This document shows positions 32,901-41,900 of a stretch of 64,000 nt of DNA, in pieces (positions within the stretch are counted from its first letter, which is position 1; every line of letters starts with the position of its first letter). Origin of the DNA: Lytechinus variegatus. Lineage: Eukaryota; Echinodermata; Echinoidea; Temnopleuroida; Toxopneustidae. The position numbers and the translations under genes were made by a program. The stretch lies in NCBI RefSeq assembly GCF_018143015.1, contig NC_054743.1:28430934-28494933 (forward strand), given 5' to 3'. Under the pieces are notes generated by a model. That model was given only the letters and a program-made list of their open reading frames with translations. It searched no databases and was not told where the DNA came from.

Positions 32901-35900
32901 ACAAGTCATGCATGAACATTCTATATTGGGGGTAGGTGTGTGCGCGTGTCTGCAGCGGCTCTATGGTGTGTGTGTGTGTTCATTTGTGTACATGTGTAAA
33001 TGATACACACTGATGACAACTGCCTCTGTCTTTTACTCGATTTCATAAGACTTTTTTTTAACCAGGTTAAGCTGACAAACTATTACGAATAATATAATGT
33101 TTGTTGCTGACTCATTAAACAAAATTTTTTTATCTAACTTTTTAAAAATGTATTTTAATTTGAACCCAATATACATTCCGACATAGTGTATTTTATCATT
33201 AATTGGTCAAGCTATCCAGCTTCCCAAGTATTGATCTTTTTTACACAAGTAAAGGAAAATATTGTTAGTCTGTTCTACCCCCATCATGTCCATGGTTAGT
33301 TATAGCGTTCACCTTTGAGACGGGCTGAATTTTGTTGTTGAAAATAATAATCTCATTTATTTTTACAGGATGAGGAGAATCAGCAAGTAAAACTATCAGC
33401 ATATATGCGAATGGTAAGTTAACACTATTTAGATAAATTTGCAACTAAGATATGCATAGTAATTTGTATCTAAAAGCATTTTGTTAAGTACAGAAAACTT
33501 GATTATACTAACCAACCCCTCTCAACCACCCCCCCAAAAAAACACACAAGCAAACGAAAATAAAACAAAAATGTTTAGCAAGCTTGATGGACGAGGAAGG
33601 GTATAGGAGGCAAATATAAACACGGAAAGCGAGTATGGGCGATCCAGAGGGCTTTGATATGGGGGAAAGACGAACTAAAATACGTCATTATAACAAGAGA
33701 ATATCAGGGATGAGTGCAATATAAGAAAGTGACGTAGGGTCTTTCACACGTGACTCTTGAATCAAATGATGATTGCTATTGTAATCGTGACTGTGATTAG
33801 CGTTCGTGATTCTAATCATGTTCTAGTTGGTTTCACACGTGCTAAATATTCACTGGAATCATTCAAATTATGTTTTTTTTTACCGGGTAAATGGGCTGTC
33901 AGACCTCTCCTTGGGCTAGTTTTCACACGTTTCCCTTTTCTTTCACCTTTTTTTCTTCCCTCATCACACCACCTTTGTGATATGAACACATAGGTAGTCG
34001 CCCCTGTCACCCATAACGGATTTTTTTTTTAATGGAAATTTTTGTTTCCTGCATGTTACTTTGGTCTATCCTTTATAAACAGGATGTTTTGTATCATTTT
34101 TTTTCATAATGGTTATCGTCAATACTATAAGAAACATAATTATCATCAATGTTTGTTATTAATATTGTTATTACTATTATTATTGTCATTATTGAATTTT
34201 AATCATTTTCATGATTATTATTATTATCATTATTATCATTAGTAGTGGCAGCAGCAGTAGTAGTAATAGTAATAGTAGTAGTAGTTATAATAGTAGTAGT
34301 ACTTTATATTGTTATTCTTCTTCGATTTACTATCATTATCATCACTATCATCATCATCGTAATCTTCAAAATCATCATTATTGTCATTTTATTATTCAGA
34401 TATGGAGGGATGAGAACATGATGTGGGATCCAATGGATTTCAACGGGGTCGATTACGTAACTGTTAAAAGAAGTGACGTTTGGCTTCCCGACATCGTACT
34501 ATACCAAAAGTAAGATATATCCACGTATTTGTTACCATATACATGTACTTGATATATGCGCTCATTGAATGAATTTAAATCAAGTTGCATATGAAACCAG
34601 GATGTTATGATGTGGGCACTATGAAAACAACCAAACAAAGATTATACCTCCATCAAATAATAATAACAAGATGTGTCTTCAGTATAGAAACTGGAATTTA
34701 TCTATTCCTTCTTAGACAACTTAGGGAAACAAGAAGAGGCACTATAGTAACTCATTAGATAGTGGTAAAATCAGGTAAAATGGAGGGGGTAAAATGTCAG
34801 AGGCAAAGATAGCGGCGATAAAAATGGCGCAAGTAAAATAACAAAGGTAAGAATGGCAATGGTAAAATTGCGGATAGATGAAAAAATGACATAGGAAAAA
34901 ATGAAAGATGTAAAAATAGGAGGGGTAAAAAAAAACAGAAGTCGATATCAGCCTAAAAACGATACAATGATTGTTATATTAACTATTTCAGACTTGTGAT
35001 ATTAAAATGTGCTATTATAAATGACTAATTTTATGTATTATATCAGGTTATGAAAACAAGGGAAAAATTCTTAATCATGTTAATTGCCGAATCGACTTCA
35101 ATCATTGTGCATGGGTTATCACAAGGTACAAAAAATATCTTGCTATGTTGGAAAGAAGAAAAAGATCCGCTTGTGAACCCAACAATTTGGACAAGTTTGA
35201 TATGTATATAATATGCCTCCATTAACATTAGTAGTTGATTTATGCGCAACAATCACATCAAACTCCCGGCAGGAACACACTGAAATTTGAAAGTTAAGGA
35301 ACACGACATAATATACTTCCACTTAAACCTGCATTCATGTAATTTTTTTTTCGCCCCAAATAATAACAAGTTATGCGACAGTGTAGAAAATATCATTTGA
35401 AAATTATCACCAATGCTGGCCCCCATATTTGCCTCTAATTCGTATTTTAATGATTAATGATATCTGCACACTTTCCGAATCCATTATTAAAATTCATTTT
35501 CAGTTTTGGTTCCCTTATGTTTATGACCTTTATCTCTTTCATTACACTAATGATATTGGTTTGCTTATCAATGAAATAGTATGAAAGGCACGTCTGCATG
35601 ACTTCTCTCATTATAAATGCAATTAGACCAACCCAATAGTGACAAACGAATAACATTGATCATTATGGTGATGAAGATGTAAAGGGTACAATCATTGTGG
35701 TAAATCATTCGTTTATATTAATAAGTTAAAAAGGATGATAAGCCTTATATAGGCCCGATATGGAAAAGACAGCAAATGCAAAACTGTAGATGCTCCGCAC
35801 TGCAGTAAATTACGGTGTTTCTCGCGAGGATTTAGTTACAATTTTCATTTGCTATATTCGGCCAATATTTGAATTTGCTGCTCCAGTTTGGAGCGGAGGT

Positions 35901-38900
35901 CTCACAATTGCCCAAAGACAACCTTCAGAAAGAATACAAACGCGCTTTAAGAATCATCTTTAGTAATTATTATGTCAAAATTACAACAAACACTGTAAAA
36001 ACTGTGGTGTTAAAACTCTATTCTCTCACAGGTATATAAGGAGCAACAGATTAGAAAAAGCAGAGCTGACTTTTAGGTTAGACATGTCCATTTATTAATT
36101 TTAAGATATTCGAAGAATTAGACACAATCCAACTAGGCTCAATCGATATGGACCCAAGATATGCGAATGCAAATTACCACCCCTTTTTATAGAGAGTTAC
36201 ATCGAGCAAAGCATCCTTACAGGGGATTGAAATCTTTAGAACAAGTGGGCTTGTGTGGAAACAGAATAATCAAAGAATAAAATCATAGAAAGTTTGAGAA
36301 AAATCGGACAAATAATGAGAAAGTTATGAGCATATGAATATTGCGATCACTGATGATATGAAGATCCTCCCATTGGCAATGCGACAAAAATGGGTGGTGT
36401 CACATCTAAACACCTCTCCCTTTGATGGACTATGAAATGACCCCCATGTCTCTTTTTGCTCTTTCTTATGGTGATACAAACTCTTTATCCATAATGTATT
36501 CTTTGGAAATCTGTATTACACGCCCTCCTGTAGCTATACTACATGATCTACATTAAAGAAAAGGAATTCGCCATTATATACGTTGTATTATGCAAGGCGT
36601 CTGCTATGAATTTTGATTGCAAGAGTGAGTAAGACCTACAAGTTATGTTTTTTTTTACCTCTGCCATATTTACCCCTGTATTTTTTTTTAACTTCAAATC
36701 TTTCTATCACCTTTCTTGTAAACTAATCTATTCCAAATTGTACATGAAAAAATGGGACATTCAAAGACACTCATAATCCGTTTGAGTGACATCAGTTAAT
36801 GTACAATATTTAAGGCGTCTCGTCGAAATTTATGTGAGAAATGAGGATAAATCATGAACCCCTATTTACCCATAAATGCATGTTCAGTGTATTCATAAAA
36901 TCATCGTCGGATCATTATGTGCAAACTGACACGAATATGCGTGTAATATTGGAAATGCCAAATGTTTAATCGTCTACTAAGATTATTGTCCTATCCATGC
37001 TGGGGGACAATAATGATTAAGTGAGGCACATTCAATAGCATAATCCTAAACGGTGCGCAGATTTGACAAAATGGCTGGGAGCGAGGCGAGAGAACAGTTT
37101 ATTTTAAAAGTCTGCATTTCTAATATTTTGGGATTTGAATCAATATAGAAAAATGAAACAAACACAGCACTGAAAATTTTATGAAAATCGGATGTAAAAT
37201 AAGAAGTTCATGATAGGTTAAGGTTTCACTTTTTAGGAGACTCGATAATGTCCATCACTCACTATTTGTTTTTTATTTGTATTGTTTGAATTATACAATG
37301 TTAAAAAAGATATTTTAATTTCAGTACAGATTTGACAATAAGTACCCTTTTGATTGAACCACAAAACGTTAAAACAATGGTAATACCACATGTTCAGTGA
37401 GGAATAAAGCTCTGTTTCAGATGGCAATGAGGAGAGAATTAAACATATCTCATATTCAAGGTCAAGTCCACCTCAGAAAAAATGTTGATTTGAATCAATA
37501 GAGAAAAATCAGACGAGCACAATGCTGAAAATTTCATCAAAATCGGATGTAAAATAAGAAAGTTATGACATTTCAAAGTTTCGCTTATTTTTTACAAAAT
37601 AGTTATATGAACGACCCAGTTACATCCAAATGAGAGAGTCGATGATGTCACCCACTCACTATTTCTTTTGTTTTTTATTGTTTGAATTATATACAATATT
37701 TCAATTTTTTACGAATTTGACGATTAGGACCTCCTTGCCTGAAGCACAAACTGTTTCAGGGAGGAATGAAACTTCATCTCACATGACAAGACGAGAAAAT
37801 AAAAATATTTCATATTTCATATAATGAAAAACAAAAGAAATTGTGAGTGAGTGATATCATCAGTTCCTCATTTGCATACCGACCGAGATGTGCATATAAC
37901 TGTTTTGTGATATGAAGCGAAACTTTAAAATGCCATAACTTTCTTATTTTACATCCGATTTTGATGAAATTTTCAGTGTTATGCTTATTGAATTTTTCTC
38001 TTTTTATTCAAATCAAGTTTTTGTTGGGGTGGACTTGTCCTTTCAATATAATAAGATGCTGGGGATTTCATCAGTCACCTCATTTGCATACCAACCAAAA
38101 TATGCGTATAATATTTTGTGAAATTGAGCAAAACTCGAAAATGTCATGACTCTCTATTTTACATCCGACTTTTTTTTCGACAGATTCAGCGTTATGCTTG
38201 CTGAATTTTTCTCTTTATTTAGATCAATCGTTTGTTGGAATGGACTTGTCCTTTAACTTCGCGATCTGAGATAATTGGGTCAAGGGCGCCTTTTCATAAG
38301 GCTGTTCGTAAAGAGCAACTTTTAAGAACGACTGGCGATCCTTTCTTGTGGTAAATGCTATGATATGGGCGATGGTTTAGCGCATAAGAAACGATCACCA
38401 GTCGTTCTTGAAGACGCTCCTAACTCACGAACAGCTTTATGAAACGGCCCCCGGGACTGGCGTCTCCGTTTCCAAGATGTGAAAAAATGCATTTTTTGTT
38501 GTTGCTTGATTAAAGTGATTTTGTGGTTGAAGTTTTCTATGATTACTAATTCATCTTTAAGATAAACCTTATTTTGTTCTTATGCACTTTAGAAGAGTGT
38601 TCAACGAAAACCTGCTTCTTACCAACAATATAAAATTATAATCATGTCCTTCGTTTGTATAAATTGCATGCCTCGACAATGCGCTTCTGCTCCATAATTA
38701 CTTACCCCCTATTCCATCTCGTTTTTTTTTTACCCCTGTTGCATTCAGTGTCGTCAAAGAATTCATCAGTTACGCAGATACGTACATCGTTGCATCGAGT
38801 AACGGGAGCATGAATTGGTATTTTCCCGCCATCATCGCCACAGCCTGTCCTATCGATATCACATACTTCCCCTATGATGTCCAATATTGTAACTTGACAT

Positions 38901-41900
38901 TTGGCCCTTGGTCAGAGACTGCAGATAAAGTAAGAATTAGACGTTGTGCAGATTTTTGTTCACATGCTGATGCATTGTTCTATAAACATATTATTTTGAA
39001 GATCGGTGATTTATACAGTGCGTCCCAGAATAAACGAAACCGAGATTTAGCGATCATTTATCATAACTTAATCATAAATAGAATAGACAAATGACCTACC
39101 AATTTAAAGCTTAGAATCTCCTCTTTCATCTGATATTACTTAGGTTATTTATTATTCACGCATGAGTGAGCAAAAACAATTTGAAGAAAGGATGCCAAAA
39201 ACTCATTTGGCGAGGGGTATCTGGGTTAAAAAACCCCCCACATTTCTGAAAAGTTCAATATCTGCTCTTTAATTTGGTACCTACATTACAGAAAATGGTC
39301 AAGAAATAAAAAAAGTTCTGGTCATTTGAAATAAGGCTTGTATTTCCATAATTTCATGAGATAAACGTGTTTTCACCGGTTTCCCACAGAAGCCTTCGCA
39401 CGGTGAACAAAAGATTTAATGCATGGCTGATCGTCAACAAAACGGAGTATTGAGTGAGTTTGAAAGCCAGCCTGGAGAACCTCTTCATTTTATAAAATTA
39501 TTGAAATTCAAGCCTTATTTCAAATGACCAGAACTTTGTTATTTCTTGACCATTTTCTGTAATTTAGGTCTCAAATTAAAGAGGAGAATGTGGTTTTCTT
39601 TTTGAAACCCAGATAACCCCCGCCAAATGAGTTTTTGATATCCTTTCTTCAAATTGTATTTGCTCACTCATGCGTGAATGAAAAATAATATCAGATGAAA
39701 GAGGAGATTCTAAGCTTTAACTTGGTAGGTCATTTGTCTATTTTATTTATGATTAAGTTATGATAAATGATCGCTAAATCTCGGTTTCGTTTTTTCTGGG
39801 ACGCACTGTATAGTTATAATCTTTAATTTGAACTACCAAATATTTGATTAATTCATGTTCACTTTAAATTTTAATAGTCATCATTATCCAACAAGGACCA
39901 CCGGACTCTTTCCCCAACCGAGAGCTATATAGAACCATTCTTCTTGAAAATATATACACATATATTTTTACCGGTACAAACCTTTGGAATCAGTGCGCAA
40001 TAGACCGACCCATTTAGGTTTCAGTAAACATGGTAAAGGATGAAAGAAAATTTTTATCCATAAATTTAAATCGCATATCTCCAACGTCTCTGCCTAATCA
40101 GCTTCCTCCTCTTTCTCTCTTTCTTATTGCCGCTTTCCCTCCCCTCTTACCTTCATTTTATCTATTGATTGCTAATGTGCAGTTTTCTTGTTTTCTCCTT
40201 TTTGTTTATGTTCTTTATTCTCACTGGTCTTTTCTTCTTGTTTTATGTAGTGTTTTGTGTATCTTGTTTTCTGTCCTGTCGTGCCCTGTCCTGTGGTAGT
40301 ATTCTGTGATCCATTTTATCTCAGATAAAATAAATCATTTTATCTCCGTTAAAATCAATGAGATGAAATACCTTTAAAATTTTATTTTCTTTAATTTATT
40401 CCTTTATTCAATATAAGGTCAATTTTCGAATGTCAACAGAAGCTGATGCCAACGTGGATATATTTCGTAAAAATGGAGTTTGGGTACTCGAACAGACGAC
40501 AGCAAGTAACCTGGTCATTGAATCTTGCTGCTTCAACCTTTCATGGAGTGCGGTCCAGTTTGTCCTTGAAATCCACCGACAATCAAGTAAGTAGGAACCT
40601 ATTTCTGAAATAATTTTCAGCCGAATATTCCCGTTGCGCTATTCTGAAATTCATATTGGTATTCAGCTACAAACCTTGCAATCATCTTCATTATCATTGT
40701 ACACTAACAAAGCATCTTGTGATTTCACCGCATTTCTGGTTTACCCGAATGTGTTTGTTAAATTCGTGTAATTATATTTAGACCATCGGGTATGATTCTC
40801 TGGTGATTGGCATTTTCTTTCACATTCATACGTTTACGATGGAATCGAAACATGACGTCAAATGCAATCATTCATTCATCCATTCATTCACGCGGGCGCG
40901 GGCATGTACTCATACACTGGATGAATGCATTGAAATATCGTCTGTGCTTATTTGTCCCTTCATTCTTATTTGTCATGATGTGTATTCAGTCTCCGTTGCT
41001 GAATGCACTCACTTAGGTCCATCATTTGGGAAATCCTATCAATTATCAAGATAAGATACATTCACGCATTCGCACAGCAGATCATGGACCTATTGTAATA
41101 GGTCCGTGCACAGATCCACACTAATTTTTAGGCAGTTAATGAGTGCACAAGTGAATGCATCTTTGCGTTCAATAAAATAAATATGCGCATCATTCATTCA
41201 TGTATATACACATTAACCCATGAATATACACTCACGCATTCACACACTCGTGTTTTCAAGACTTTTCTAATTCAGACATTCATTCGATCATCATTCTTTG
41301 GATAAGCCTGGTGTGAACTGATGGCATAGGCCAGACATGAATGCGATCATGCGTTCACCATCTCAATGTCCATCCTGTTTATGCATTCATGCAATCATTC
41401 ATGTATTCATCCATGCAATCATCCGTGCGATTAACCAGTCATCCATGTTTGTGCCAATGAAATAATCGTATTGCAGGTTTCTACACCCGCACTGTCGTTG
41501 TCCCATGTATTCTCCTGACGGCATTGATGGCTCTCGTCTGCTGGCTTCATCCAGCTTCCGGTGAGAAGGTGACCTTGGCAGTCAGTAACCTTCTGGCTTT
41601 GATCCTCTTCCAGCAGCTCGTAGCCGACAGGCTTCCGCCAAGCGGAGAAACTACTTCTATCATTGGTAAATATCTCATTCCATTTGTCACTTTATAATAA
41701 CACCAATAACGGAGAAAGTAAAGAGATACAGGTTCAAAAGATATTTGTGAACAGGGCACGAGGGACCAAGGTTTTGGTAAAATTAACTAGGATGATTATT
41801 AATAGCTCGAAGGTTATGTGCCGCAAATAGCCGTTTTTATTAATTTTTCCTGTTCCATGACAAATAATTGTGATATATCATAATAAAATAATATGAAGCA

